64,000 bases of DNA from Agapanthus africanus (Eukaryota; Streptophyta; Magnoliopsida; Asparagales; Amaryllidaceae): positions 102,354,045 to 102,418,044 of the forward strand of contig JASDDO010000006.1 of NCBI GenBank assembly GCA_030015575.1, read 5' to 3'. Both the position numbers and the translations under genes were made by a program. This document shows, piece by piece, positions 12,001-22,029 of the stretch. The notes beneath the pieces were generated by a model. The model was not told the origin of the DNA and searched no databases. It saw only the letters and a program-made list of their open reading frames with translations. Within the stretch, counting starts at the first letter, position 1. Each line of letters starts with the position of its first letter.

Positions 12001-12413
12001 TTTGGGGTCGAGCTCACTTGAGTCGACATGCTGTTTTTCTCATGCTTCCTTATGATTATTTCGCATGTTGTTGTTTTATATTGCGTGGGATTTGTGACCG
12101 CCTTGTGGCGAAGAGCTAGCTCCCGCTTGGGGATGCCTTATTTGTTGGATTCATATATATTCTTGTTGTACCCATTTTGGGGGCCAGTATTTACAAAGGA
12201 GACTCTGCCGAAATTTTCGGAAAAATTGATATTGTTTTTAAAAACGCTTGATGTGACTCATTTGATAAACTCGCTTTCAATTGATTGGTTTTCCTTCATT
12301 CTTTTGCTTATTTGGTTTTGGTTTCTGGGCTTTGGCTTACTTATTTTACGTATGTCTTGAGACGTTTCGTAACTTAAGTGCCAGTCACGTTCCGTACCCT
12401 GCGGGTCGTGACA
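8952..12413 (+). repeat. 3' LTR of element A
   Basis: It matches the 5' LTR end to end with scattered substitutions and one- or two-base indels. It repeats the landmarks: CT-rich exon-like part with a GTATAA donor, 74-nt block at 10537-10610 and palindrome at 11745-11757. Its first 126 bases also encode the C-terminal tail of the pol frame. It ends GTGACA before the duplication GAACC at 12414-12418. Confidence 0.92.
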
Positions 12414-12418
12414 GAACC
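12414..12418. repeat. Target-site duplication of element A, right copy
   Basis: GAACC, identical to 499-503. J's repeat sequence resumes directly after it. Confidence 0.9.
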
Positions 12419-13140
12419 ATACTTCGTCTCAGAGTGTGCCCCACATCAAAATCATGCTTCGTCTCGGTGGATCTGCCTTCCCTGTTGAAATTATGCTTTG
12501 TCTCGGAATCAAGTCAGCCAACAAGCTCTGCGCCGGAATCATGCTCCATCCCAGAATATACCCCGTGTCGAAATCAATGCTTCGCCTCGGAATATTTTCC
12601 TTCCTTATCGGAATTATACTTCGCCTAGGAATCTACCTCTGCATCGAAATCATGCTTCGGTCAGAATGTCTGCCGCTCTTCAGAATGATGCTGCGAACCC
12701 CTGGAATCATGCTCCGCTCTTCGGAATGATGCTCCGAACCCCTGGAATCATGCTCCGCTCTTCGGAATGATGCTCCGAACCCCTGGAATCATGCTCCGCC
12801 TTTCGGAATGATGCTCCGAACCCCTGAAATTATGCTCCGCCCTTCGGAAAGATGCTCCGAATCCTGGAATTATGCTCCGCGCTTCGGAATGATGCTCTGA
12901 TCCTCGGAATTATGCTCCGCTCATCAGAATGATGCTCCGATCCCTGGAATGATGCTCCGCTCTTCGGAATGATGCTCCGATCCTTGGAATCATGTCTCTA
13001 CTATTCGGAATTATGCTTCGACTCTTCGGAATGATGCTCTGACGTTGGAATTATGCTCCGCGAATCGGAATGATGCTCCGATTCCCGGGATTCTGCTCCC
13101 CGGGATGATGCTCCGCCCCCGGAATGATGTTCCACCTCGA
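12419..13140 (+). repeat. J 3' untranslated region: about 41-bp satellite-like array
   Basis: From 12681 units of 41 bp start at 12681, 12722, 12763, 12804 and 12845, then become more irregular until about 13140. Each has two related halves built on GGAATGATGCTCCGA and GGAATCATGCTCCGC. Sequence before 12681, and 372-503 left of A, carry more degenerate versions of the same motif. Apparent reading frames rich in repeated Met-Leu-Arg arise from the array and are not genes. Confidence 0.85.
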
Positions 13141-13202
13141 AGTTCAGCTTCAAGATCCATCAATTTCGTGCACACAACTCATGCATGCGGTGTGCATTCA
13201 TT

Positions 13203-13212
13203 GATGGGGGGC
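13203..13212 (+). other. Putative polypurine tract of element J
   Basis: GATGGGGGGC lies four bases before the LTR-like start at 13217. The position and base composition fit a plus-strand primer. Confidence 0.6.
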
Positions 13213-13532
13213 AATTTGTAGGGGTAAAAATTTACACCCCTGTTGACCGAGTCAAAGTCAAGGTCATCCCCAAGCCAGGTGGGCCCAAGCCCAAGTCAAG
13301 CGGGCCCATGCCCAAGTCGAGCCCGCGGCCAGCCTCCCCATGCGAACAACAAAATCATGTAATAAATATATTTTTATGTAATTGTTTATACATGAATGTA
13401 TGCAAAATGGGCATAAAGCAAATATTTTGTAAGCTCATGGCGTATGTGCAAAAATGAAATGGCACATGAGCCATGGGATAGGAAAAATGCCATTTTGCAA
13501 AGCCCAAGGGGCTATATGTAAATATGTAAGCC

Positions 13533-13541
13533 TATATAAGG
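13533..13541 (+). promoter_or_regulatory. TATA-like box of J LTR
   Basis: TATATAAGG sits about 315 bp into the LTR, before a leader-like stretch that is poor in ATG. Three TTGAC-core sites (one forward at 13243, two inverted at 13251 and 13257) lie upstream in the presumed U3. Confidence 0.5.
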
Positions 13542-13949
13542 CAACATGATGAATACAAAAAAACACTTTTCATTACCCCAAAAATTAGGGTTCTTTGTGC
13601 CTCCTGCTCCTTCTCCAAGGTTCTAAACCTTCTCATTTCTTTTGAATTAAATCAAGAGTTTCACTCTTTCTTTTCCAAAACTAAGTAGTTTTCCACCACA
13701 AAACCCACAAAGGGGAACTCAGATCTCCCATCAGATCTAAAAAGGAGTGATTTTTAAAATCACCTACTTCTTGATCTTCAAGATCCGGCCAAACAACAGG
13801 AGGAGGAAGAAGAACCCCCTTCATCAGCTTCAAAACATCATAGGAGTTTAACTCCATACATATATACATAATAAATATTTCCTTTCTGAAGCACAACTTC
13901 TGTTTCTTAGGCTAAAAGCCTCCTTTTCTCGCCGGCGCTCAAACGCAGA

Positions 13950-14131
13950 GCGCTCGCGTGCCGACACGTGGCATGCTTGCGCTCCAGCGCTCAGCGCTCG
14001 AGCGCAAAGCGCCCACATGACGACACGTGGCGCGCTTGCGCTCAAGCGCAAGCGCTCGAGAGCAAGTAACACCCGTGCCGACACGTGGCGTGCTTGCGCT
14101 CGAGCGCTGAGCGCCCCCGTGCCGACACGTG
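13950..14131 (+). repeat. GC-rich repeat with four CCGAC/ACGTGG composites
   Basis: CGACACGTGG recurs four times, with starts near 13962, 14021, 14079 and 14123, that is at spacings of about 59, 58 and 44 bp. Three copies read GCCGACACGTGGC, which joins a DRE/CRT core (GCCGAC) to an ABRE/G-box (ACGTGGC). Between them are GAGCGCT/AGCGCTC inverted repeats. Confidence 0.65.
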
Positions 14132-14221
14132 GCACTCTAGCACCTGAGCGCACAATACCTAGGCGCACAGCGCCCAAGGTGCTGCCCCACGCATCCTTTG
14201 GATGCCTTTCACCCCTCTTTT

Positions 14222-14270
14222 TATGTACATACATATACATATACATATGTATACATATTCACACACACAC
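14222..14270. repeat. TA/CA microsatellite
   Basis: Alternating TACATA and CACACA dinucleotide-type sequence within the J LTR. It has no coding potential. Confidence 0.8.
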
Positions 14271-14285
14271 GTGCTCCACGACACT

Positions 14286-14550
14286 GTCCCTGTTAGAAAA
14301 AAAATTCTAACGGGACGCTGCCCCGCACCCCGCAAGGAGGCTGCTAGCCCCCTTGACCCCCAGTCCGCTATCCGGATAGCGGGACCCCCGTAAAAACTCT
14401 GCGTGACTCCCGATATATCCAAAACCCCTTTCAAAACACAACACACGCACACTGCACATTGAGTTCGCATGACCAGTTTAACCCGTTAATCGGAGGTTCC
14501 CTCGCTCCAAAGGCGAGGGGTAATTAACGGCAGCTTAGTCCGCGGCTGCC
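14286..14550. other. Hairpin cluster near the end of J LTR
   Basis: Four stable inverted repeats occur in 265 bp. One has arms 14286-14298 and 14305-14316 around an A-run. One at 14363-14385 is nearly perfect. A nested one has outer arms CCGTTAAT (14483-14490) and ATTAACGG (14523-14530) with inner arms CCCTCGC (14499-14505) and GCGAGGG (14513-14519). The last has arms 14529-14534 and 14545-14550. They may fold in the RNA leader. Confidence 0.65.
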
Positions 14551-14659
14551 GGAGATTCGGATCCCCACAATCATTAAACCCCGGCCTACCCTAGGCAGGG
14601 GGAATCTGTAGTATTCCTGACAAGCGCGCGTGTATTCCCATCTCAATGGGGTGAGAAAA

Positions 14660-16070
14660 AAACACCCTACAAAGCCTACCACCTATTTTCCCTTTGTCGT
14701 AGCGTATGAAGTCCCCGCCTGCGAACCTAAATTTTCACAAACACATAATATAAGCTAAATATCCTGAAACGATGAGAAGACAACGAAACGCAACGATAAC
14801 GCCCTGAAAAAATGCACTGCGCACTTAGCGCATCTATCACGCACGACATCGGCCAAAAACACTAACTTGGGTCGCTAAACTATGAAACACCAAATCTAGA
14901 CTCCGATCGTCCCGATTGCGCAACACAACATAATAAAATACGAGGAATATAATAGCTATAACCTTGAAACAACTAATCGAACCCACGTCGGAAAAACCCC
15001 GAAACCTAGAAAACAACTTATCGCAATATTTCGCAGTAGAATCAAGCTAACACATTTCTAGCGATTACAAACACATTAAAATAGCTTAACTAAGCTATCA
15101 AAACCAATTCTATATTTTTAACACTTGCAAAATAAGATTTTGGAAAAACCTATTAAGCAAAATATCATAATTAAACAAAGTATTCATTAACAATAATTAA
15201 CATTTTCTACTAGGTTAAGCTTTTCCTAATCACAAATTAACACTTTAATTAATATTAAACACTTAATCAAGCGTTACCCTAACTAGATTATCATAAAAAT
15301 CAAGTCTTGAATTTCAAACATGAAATTAAAAGCTTAAATAAACAATTAATATGCTAATTAAAGATTTAGAAACAACAAAAAGAATTAGGGTTAGGGTTTT
15401 ATACCTCCACAAAAGATCAAAACCAAGAAACCAAACTCATCATCTTTTCCTCCGAAATGATGTTTTGAATGAAGATCCAAGCCAGCTTTGAGTTCAAGAA
15501 TGAAGGAAAATGAATATATTTGAGTTTGTATGAATTAATTTGGATTTTTCATGATTTATTTGATGCAAAATGAGTTGAAAAGGGGTGGAAATGATGGAGG
15601 GAAGCAAGGGGAAGGGAAGGGCCGGCCAAGGGAAGAATTGGGGGAATTTTGGTGAAGTGTGTGGAATTTTCTAGCTAAAAACACTAATTAATGCTAATAA
15701 ATGCAAATGCCACCTTTTCTTTTCTTTTCTTTATAAAATCAAAACCTTTTGCATAAAAAAATATCTAGATATTTAGAGAAGAATCTTTCAAAATAATTGT
15801 AGTGATGATTTCCAATAATTTTCATTCAGAAGAAATTTCCCGATTTACGTGCATATTTTACCGGCTAAAATAATATTTTATTTGGGAAAAATTCTATCTG
15901 AACCAAAACATTCCAAATACCCCCAAAGTTCACGGACAAGCTTTATTTTAGCTAAAATAGGCGCCGGTAAGTTTCTGCTGAAGTTTGATCGAAATCGGGT
16001 TAAAACGGAAAATACCGACTATTTTTCCCTAAAACGGAAAAATTCGTAAAACGATTTCTAAAACGTTACA
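14660..16070 (-). repeat. 3' LTR of element B (truncated)
   Basis: On the minus strand it starts TGTAACG at 16070, next to the polypurine tract. It contains a GTATAA donor-like site near 15400 and an acceptor-like TTTAG followed by GTTCGCAGGC near 14727, where the other Tekay LTRs have the 74-nt block. Alignable sequence ends at about 14660 before the block is complete. The remainder is missing in the window, either deleted or displaced to the left of J. No gene is seen here. Confidence 0.7.
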
Positions 16071-16084
16071 ATCTCCCCCCTTAT
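16071..16084 (-). other. Polypurine tract of element B
   Basis: On the minus strand the sequence reads TAAGGGGGGAGAT directly before the LTR start at 16070. Confidence 0.8.
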
Positions 16085-19080
16085 AAAAAATTCTTCCCTG
16101 AATTTAAAATTTTTACTATGCGTACCTTCAAAGAGAAGATTAAAAAACTTCCAAAACTCGCTCGCAGCCTTCCAAGTGAGCACTTCTCTATACGGCTACG
16201 TCCAAGAAAAACCTTCACAGATGGCAAGACCCTTGACCGAAGTTTCTCCACCTGCCGAGCCATTAAAACAATTGGCTGCCAGTGAATGAAACGATCGCGT
16301 CCAAGCCAAATGGTCTGGGGCCGAATCATGTGAGAAAGGTCATGAAGGTAATTGTAAAGTATCGACGCAAGGAATACGGGGTGAACACTCAATAATCTGG
16401 GCGGAAGTGCCAAATCAAAGGCAACGGAACTAACTCACTTTAAGGATCTCAAAAGGACATACAATTCTGGGATAAGCTTCTCAAAACTCAACACGTCATT
16501 CATCGGAAAAATCTGTAGGAATACATGAGCTCCCACTGCGAACTCAAGTCTACGACCACAACGGTCGGCATAAGACCTCTGTCTGTACTGGGCTGTCATC
16601 ATCCTGACCTGAACCAACTGGACCATTTCCGAAGTCTCTAGACTAGTTGGGGTCCAAAAATCATAATCTCGCAGAGTCAGAAAAACAGACTGGAGATCGA
16701 CACCACCTAACAAACAAAACTTAAAAGTTGCCAATTGGAGTGCCTCCTGATAACAGCTATCGGAGGAGAATCCTAACAATGGCAAGTGACGATCCCAACT
16801 GCCGACAACAATAAATACATACGCACAAGCATATCCTCCAGAGTCGGTATAGCCCGCTCTCACAAAACAATCATCGTGCGGATGGAAAAACGGAGCTAAA
16901 GCTCAACCAGTACCCAAGGCTTCCTGAAGTTCCTGCCGAAGACAGCAAGTGAATAGGGTGCCCTATTTGGATATGACCCATGAAGGAACTCCGTGCAACG
17001 GACAAACTTAACCAAGGACAACTGAGCAACCTGAGTATAACCGGACAACTAGCATTCGAATGGAGTCACACCCAGACTAAACCTGGGTAGATGCCACAAC
17101 GAATATTCATGGAGAACTGCTCCCATTCCCACTCCAGAACGGTTAAAGGTTGCAACTCTCTAGCCGGTCTCAGATACTCAACCTTAACACACAACAACCC
17201 AGGCTGAAACTTCTCTTTACATCCCTGCCCACCCGTAACTATCTCACAAGTCACGTCAAATGCTGGTGGAACATGAATAAGCACAGAGAGTTGACAGATG
17301 TGCCTGCTCTAGGATTTCACATCTCTACCCAACAGTATCAGGTACACAAACGCGACCCTAAACTTAGCACGCCCTTGTCAAAAATCAAGGACTCCGAATC
17401 AATACCCAGCCAAGTATGCTCAAGAACCTTTGACGAACGAGCATCGGCGGGCAGTGCCTCGTGAAAGCGATTAAGGAATAGTGGTCGGGCGCGGATATGA
17501 GCAAGTTGTCCCCTCAGTAAAGGCGAACTTAAGCTATACTCAAAGATCGCACAAGAACTGTAAATCTGTAGAAGACTGTCTCAACAATCTACACCTGCTG
17601 CAGGAAGATGTATATTAAGCTCTGGTGGTCCGTGAAAATCTGACACAATTCTCGAACAAGTAGTTTCTCCAAATCTCCAACGCAAAACCACCGCGGCCAT
17701 CTCAAGATCATGAGTGGGATATCCTGCTCGTACTTCCTCTAGATGTAGGGAAGCAAAAGTGATAACTCTATAGTGTCACCTCAGTACCTAATCGAGCCCC
17801 ACTCGCGAAACATTACAGTAAAACAACAAAGTCGCCCTTACCAGAAAGCAAAGAAAGAACTGCTGCAGTTGTCAACCGAGTCTTCAACTGCTGAAAACTC
17901 CGCACAAATGCCTCAGTCCAAAGAAAGAACCTCCTTTCCGGTCAGTCCAGTCAACGGTGCAGCGATACACAAGCAATCCTGCAAGAAACGGCGGTAAAAA
18001 CCTGCTAAGCCCAAAAATCTGCGGAACTCTGTCCCTGCTATAAGTATGGGCCAAACCTGTACGGCCTCGATCTCCCTCGGGACCATACGAAAACGTCTCC
18101 CGTAACTAAAAGACCTAGGAGTCAACACAAACAAGCCTGAAGGAACACTCTGGGAATTTAGCAAACAGCTGGGGCTCTCCCAATGTCCTCAAAGTAAATC
18201 CTCAAGTGCTGCTCCTGTTCCTCACAACATATTGGAATAGACCGGAATGTCATCAATGACACAACAATAAACTGGTCGAGGAACGGCCAGAAGAAATCTG
18301 GTTCATCACATCCACGAATGCTGCTAGGGCATTGGTGAGTCCAACGTCAACACCAAAACACATAAAGCCCGTAGCACGCACAAATCAGTCTTCGGAATGT
18401 CATCACTCTAAACCCGCAACAATAATGACCAGATCCCAAACAAACTTAGAAAAAGTCTCGCGCTCTGGAGCCGATCGAAGAAATCGTCAATGCGAGGTAA
18501 AGGATACCTATCCGCACCGTAAGCCGGTTCAATTGACGATCCATCAATACATAACCTCAAACTGCCGCCCTTCGCCTGACGAAAAGAATAGGAGCTCCCC
18601 AAAGCGAAACACTTGGATGAACAAGCCCCCCAACAAAACAACTCTGCAGCTAATCCTCAAGCTCCCTAAGCTCCGCCGGCTCGTTTGGAACAACGTCGAA
18701 AAACTCTCGCACGAAAGGAACCCGGTCTAACAACTCACTGTGCTTCCGGTATCACGAATGAAAACCAAGAATCCTCGACATCCATTCTCATAAGCCGTCT
18801 AGCGAAAAAAGCAGAATTCAAGCTGTGAGGGTGGCACCACTGTCCCCTGCACAACAAGAACTGACTGGCCGGGAAAACAAAACCTGACCGTTTTCTCGCG
18901 GCAGTCCACAGACGCCTAGCACGTAGCTAACCAGTCCGTGCCCAGGAGAACGTCAAATCCAACATCTATAGAATTATCGCAATGACGGACAAAACTCTAT
19001 CTCCTGTCCGATTGGCACACGAATGAAATACGTGCCGCGCAACAAAAGAATCGCTGACAGAAATTAACACAACGAACGGA
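16081..19080 (-). pseudogene. Element B pol remnant
   Basis: Recognisable minus-strand pieces in order are a PR/RT linker (about 18800-19080, still with traces such as SFVARHVF and GTDWLATC), RT (18408-18641 with RLCID and [15 protein letters not shown], and an IDDIPVYS relic of the catalytic FIDD near 18250), a post-RT motif (17913-18164, RRFLGLAGFYRRF), RNase H and HHCC traces, the integrase end (16435-16863, with SWDRHLPL and RRLEFAVGAHVFL) and the chromodomain (16081-16413, with RQVEKLRSRVLPSVKV). Stops and frameshifts occur every few hundred bases. The protease active-site region is missing. Nothing functional can be made. Confidence 0.85.
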
Positions 19081-19088
19081 TGATCTAG

Positions 19089-19545
19089 CTAACCGACTTC
19101 TCGTCCCAAGACTCTGCTACTCCCGCGACGTGCACGAAATCTATCTCGACGACTACGCCTCTGTCTCTGAGCTGGTATACCGGTACGAGTCTTCCACTGT
19201 TCCAGAACTCCCAAAGTCTTTGGAAGATGTGCCTTGTCAACTATGGCTGCATCCACTGATGCTGTGTAAGTAACACCATGCTGTGTGCGGATCGCAAAGA
19301 ACAACTGGGTAATAGGGGTGACAACCTCCTGTCGCTGCGCTCGAATGGCCTTAACCAATGAACTCATCGTCTGGCGCATGTCCTATATCTCTGCCACAAG
19401 CCTAGCGATACTATCTGTCGAAGGCGGATCCATCTTCTCCTGTGCAACGAGCGCGCCATCCTTGTCAGTCCTTGACCCACCCGAGTCAACTCTGACCTCG
19501 GCCCTCGCTGCATCACTCTGAGTCCATATAGTCGTCGGCGGCAAA
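19089..19545 (-). pseudogene. Element B gag remnant with core deletion
   Basis: The N-terminal part is readable (AARAEVRVDSGGSRT), but the usual ATG has become TTG. After ...RAQRQEVVTPI the sequence jumps straight to TQLFFAI, so the whole gag core of about 165 residues is absent. Element E has the same jump with the same flanking bases. After an arginine-rich stretch B goes directly to LGRE, so the CCHC knuckle and the DSG-type protease active site are missing as well. Confidence 0.8.
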
Positions 19546-19763
19546 GGCTATCAATAGAGATAGGATTCGATATAAACACGGAAATCGAATCACAAGGATA
19601 TGTCATCAAGGAAGGAATTTCAAGCAATTTATACTTAGATCACTTTAGGTGGAGTACCGCATCGTGAGTATGCGCAGACACACACACACACTACGTTACT
19701 CTGCTTAATCTACCTACTCCATCATACCAAGGTCATCCTACACTCCGAAAGGTAAAAACTAGC

Positions 19764-19775
19764 GCTCTGATACCA
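19764..19775 (-). other. Primer-binding site of element B
   Basis: The plus strand reads GCTCTGATACCA, the complement of TGGTATCAGAGC, four bases from the LTR edge at 19780. Confidence 0.88.
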
Positions 19776-19779
19776 ACTT

Positions 19780-21042
19780 TGTCACGACCCGAAATTGGCA
19801 CGTGACGGCCCTAATACTACGTAATGTCTACAGGCGTAACGCAGTAAAAGAAAGCCAAAACCCAGAAATCTAAACCATTAAAAGACAAGAAAAGATAAGA
19901 AACATTGTTTAAAAGTATTTGAAATCACAACCCAAATTCTTTAAACGTCCAACTTTATTTCCTTTAAAATTTTGACAGCACCTCCTTTGTAAAAGCTAGC
20001 CCCAAAAATGGGTACAACAAAAATATAAAGTAAAGCATACCCAAATGGGAGCAAATACACGCTCAAAGGCGGAAAACAACCACCACAACAAATATACGAT
20101 GCCGTAGCGAAGAAATAAAAGACGATAGAAAGGAAACTGTATAAAAGACAACAAGTCACAAATAATATACAATATCGTCCTAACCAAGTCTCTAAGTCGA
20201 CAAGAAAATATAGTAGATGGAGAGTACAAGGATACAACGAATATACAATACAACAAACGAATAACCACAAAACCCACCTAAGCAAACTGCACACTGTGAG
20301 CTGATGCGGTATCCGCAGCAAAAGATGATAGAAGAATATCCTGCCTCGACTACTCTGGGGAACGCCCTACAAAACAAACTATGGCACAACGGGGGTGAGT
20401 TGCCAACTCAAGAATGGTAAATAACATATGCAGGTAATCGCAAGTATGCACGTACAGCGTGAATCTAACATGTGCAATTAATAGCAATAAAAAGTCATAT
20501 GAATGCAATAATCATGAAAGGTACACTAGCAGGTACAACTAATACATGAAGCAATGCATATAAATAAAGGTATGTAAATTCAACAGTCATGAAAGGTACT
20601 CTAACAGGTACTACTAATACATGAAGCAGTGCATAAACAATAAATGTACAGTATGAAATGAAATATGTCATTTCCACGGAATCCTGACATCGTGGTAGGA
20701 TCACAATAGATCATGACAAATCCAAATCCCAATTCCTCAAATCAGCCCCCAAATTGGCTCTCATATCATATAAGTCTCGCAAATCCTGAATGTACAATAT
20801 CGAATAAATCTCATATATCCTGAATGTACAAATCAACAATCTCATAAATATCCTGTATCCAATATCAAACGAATCACCTATATCCCAAATCAAATTATCA
20901 AGTAAAAATCTAACATCCTAAATATATTTGCATGAATAAATATGATGGTGTATATAATTTAATGTCAATACACATATATTAGCATCCTATTCCACTAATA
21001 TTGGTGTTAGGGCATATATAACAGCGGCCTAAACCCCTGTTA
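19780..21042 (-). repeat. 5' LTR of element B (truncated by element I)
   Basis: It begins TGTCACGACCC next to the primer-binding site. It contains the donor-like GTGGGTT (minus strand, near 20275), the palindrome block near 20393-20405 and a stretch at about 20930-21042 that aligns to the E 5' LTR at about 43080-43150. Homology stops at TGTTA (21038-21042), where the copia element I begins. Confidence 0.82.
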
Positions 21043-22029
21043 TGTAGGGATACTGGGCACCGCCACAAGGGTCTACGAGGCATCAACCATGCCCGATTTA
21101 AAATTTAGCCGTGCCGAACAACCCAAAGCCGGATCTTTAAACTAGAGTTTAGGTGAAAACTAGAATGTTAAACACATTAACACTAAGTGAGAGGGATTAC
21201 AATCTTTGTAGATCCGGTCCTTCACTTCTTGAGCTCCGTGTTGAGGTCCCTTCGCTTCGATCATCGTTTTCCGGACTCTCGAGAGGCTCCACGAAGAGAA
21301 AGATGCAAACTTGCTTCCGATCTTCGATAACAAAGATGATCTACCTTGAAGTTTCCTTAGCACAAGCTCTCACTCACTAAATGAAGTGAGCACCCTTATC
21401 TAAATGGCAAGGATAGATGAGGATGATGAAGTAGGATTTTTGCTCTCTTTTGTTTTCATATTCTCACATATAAACATCACTTATTAAAAACTAGTGAAAC
21501 TTTTCATCAAGAAGGAAGAAGCAAGAAGAAGAGCTAAATCCTTTTGTGATGAATAATGAATTTTTTTAGTGCTTAAAAATCTAACCAAAGGTTAAGCATG
21601 AAGGAGTTAACCCTTGTAGAGAATTAACTAGAGTTAATGGTTTGGATTGGGTTAACATAATATCTTCATAAAATATCAAGCAAAACACAAAGTTAAAGCT
21701 TCATGAAGCTTCATGCAAAAGCTAACCCTAATCCAAACCCTAACCAAGTTTAAACCCAAAACCAATGTTAAATTTGTAACCCTAACATGTTACAATATTA
21801 TATATCACATATACAATATATTTTGTAACAATAGAAAATAATACAATTAACATATATCGCATATATATCAATGTATTATCCCGTGAGAAAATGAATCTGT
21901 TAGTGATTTAATATTAGTTAATGTAATTTAATATATCATATATAATATTATACATTAAATTATCGAATCAACACTTGATCCGATAATCCGGCTGTTTCAC
22001 AAATAACCGACTAATACGATGACCCGGGT
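21043..22029 (-). repeat. 3' LTR of element I, end portion
   Basis: The plus-strand left edge is TGTAGGGATACTGG, so the LTR ends CCCTACA on the minus strand. The base before it belongs to B's LTR, with TGTTA as the expected target duplication. The piece holds AT-rich sequence and CT-rich leader-like sequence and ends where C is inserted at CGGGT. It has no gene. Confidence 0.75.
22025..22029. repeat. Target-site duplication of element C, left copy
   Basis: CGGGT before TGTCACGACC, repeated at 33625-33629 after GTGTTACA. Confidence 0.92.

Larger units (their letters stand above)
504..12413 (+). mobile_element. Element A: complete Tekay/Del-type Ty3/gypsy chromovirus
   Basis: A has two LTRs of 3464 and 3462 bp that start TG and end CA, a primer-binding site, a gag-pol region, a polypurine tract and a 5-bp duplication GAACC on both sides. 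Pol order is PR-RT-RNase H-IN, with a chromodomain-like module after the integrase. Very long LTRs with a C-terminal chromodomain fit the Tekay (Del) clade. Spot comparison of the first 900 bp of the LTRs shows about 2% differences, so the insertion is fairly young. Gag-pol is broken by five stops and one frameshift, so A is now non-autonomous. Confidence 0.93.
1..14622 (+). mobile_element. Element J: 3' part of an LTR retrotransposon (possibly Tat/Ogre-like), split by element A
   Basis: J consists of 1-503 plus 12419-14622; everything between is element A. Its body here is noncoding tandem repeat sequence, followed by a purine tract (13203-13212) and an LTR-like segment that opens with TG at 13217. 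Body, polypurine tract and LTR in that order put J on the plus strand with its coding part left of the window. Repeat-filled 3' untranslated regions and an LTR opening with TGTAGGGGTAAAAATT are what I would expect of Tat/Ogre-type Ty3/gypsy elements, but no protein domain is visible to confirm the lineage. The end at 14622 is inferred from a CA dinucleotide before sequence alignable to element B. Confidence 0.5.
13217..14622 (+). repeat. Putative 3' LTR of element J
   Basis: It begins TGTAGGGGTAAAAATT and I place its end at CCTGACA (14622), because sequence alignable to B's LTR starts soon after. It contains a TTGAC/GTCAA cluster at 13243-13261, a TATA-like TATATAAGG at 13533, a CT/AC-rich leader-like part, a GC-rich repeat with G-boxes (about 13950-14131), a TA/CA microsatellite (about 14222-14270) and a series of strong hairpins (14286-14550). 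The partner LTR is outside the window, so neither end could be checked by LTR comparison. Confidence 0.5.
14660..21042 (-). mobile_element. Element B: old, decayed Tekay-type Ty3/gypsy element
   Basis: B is on the minus strand. In its own direction it has a 5' LTR (19780-21042, cut by I), primer-binding site, gag, pol, polypurine tract and 3' LTR (16070 down to about 14660, cut off beside J). Coding traces show many stops and frameshifts. Gag lacks its core and, in addition, the zinc knuckle and protease active site. Since I sits inside B's LTR and other elements sit inside I, B is the oldest member of the nest. Confidence 0.82.

Noticed and set aside
12281-12770. Overlapping plus-strand frames across the A/J boundary
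   Set aside because: They span an LTR end and a 41-bp satellite-like array; composition follows the repeat.
14363-14385. Bacterial-type terminator hairpins
   Set aside because: The sequence is plant retrotransposon DNA. There is no T-run after the stem and no gene to terminate.
15380-15405. Telomere-like TTAGGGTTAGGG stretch
   Set aside because: Only two imperfect units inside B's LTR. It is not a telomeric array.
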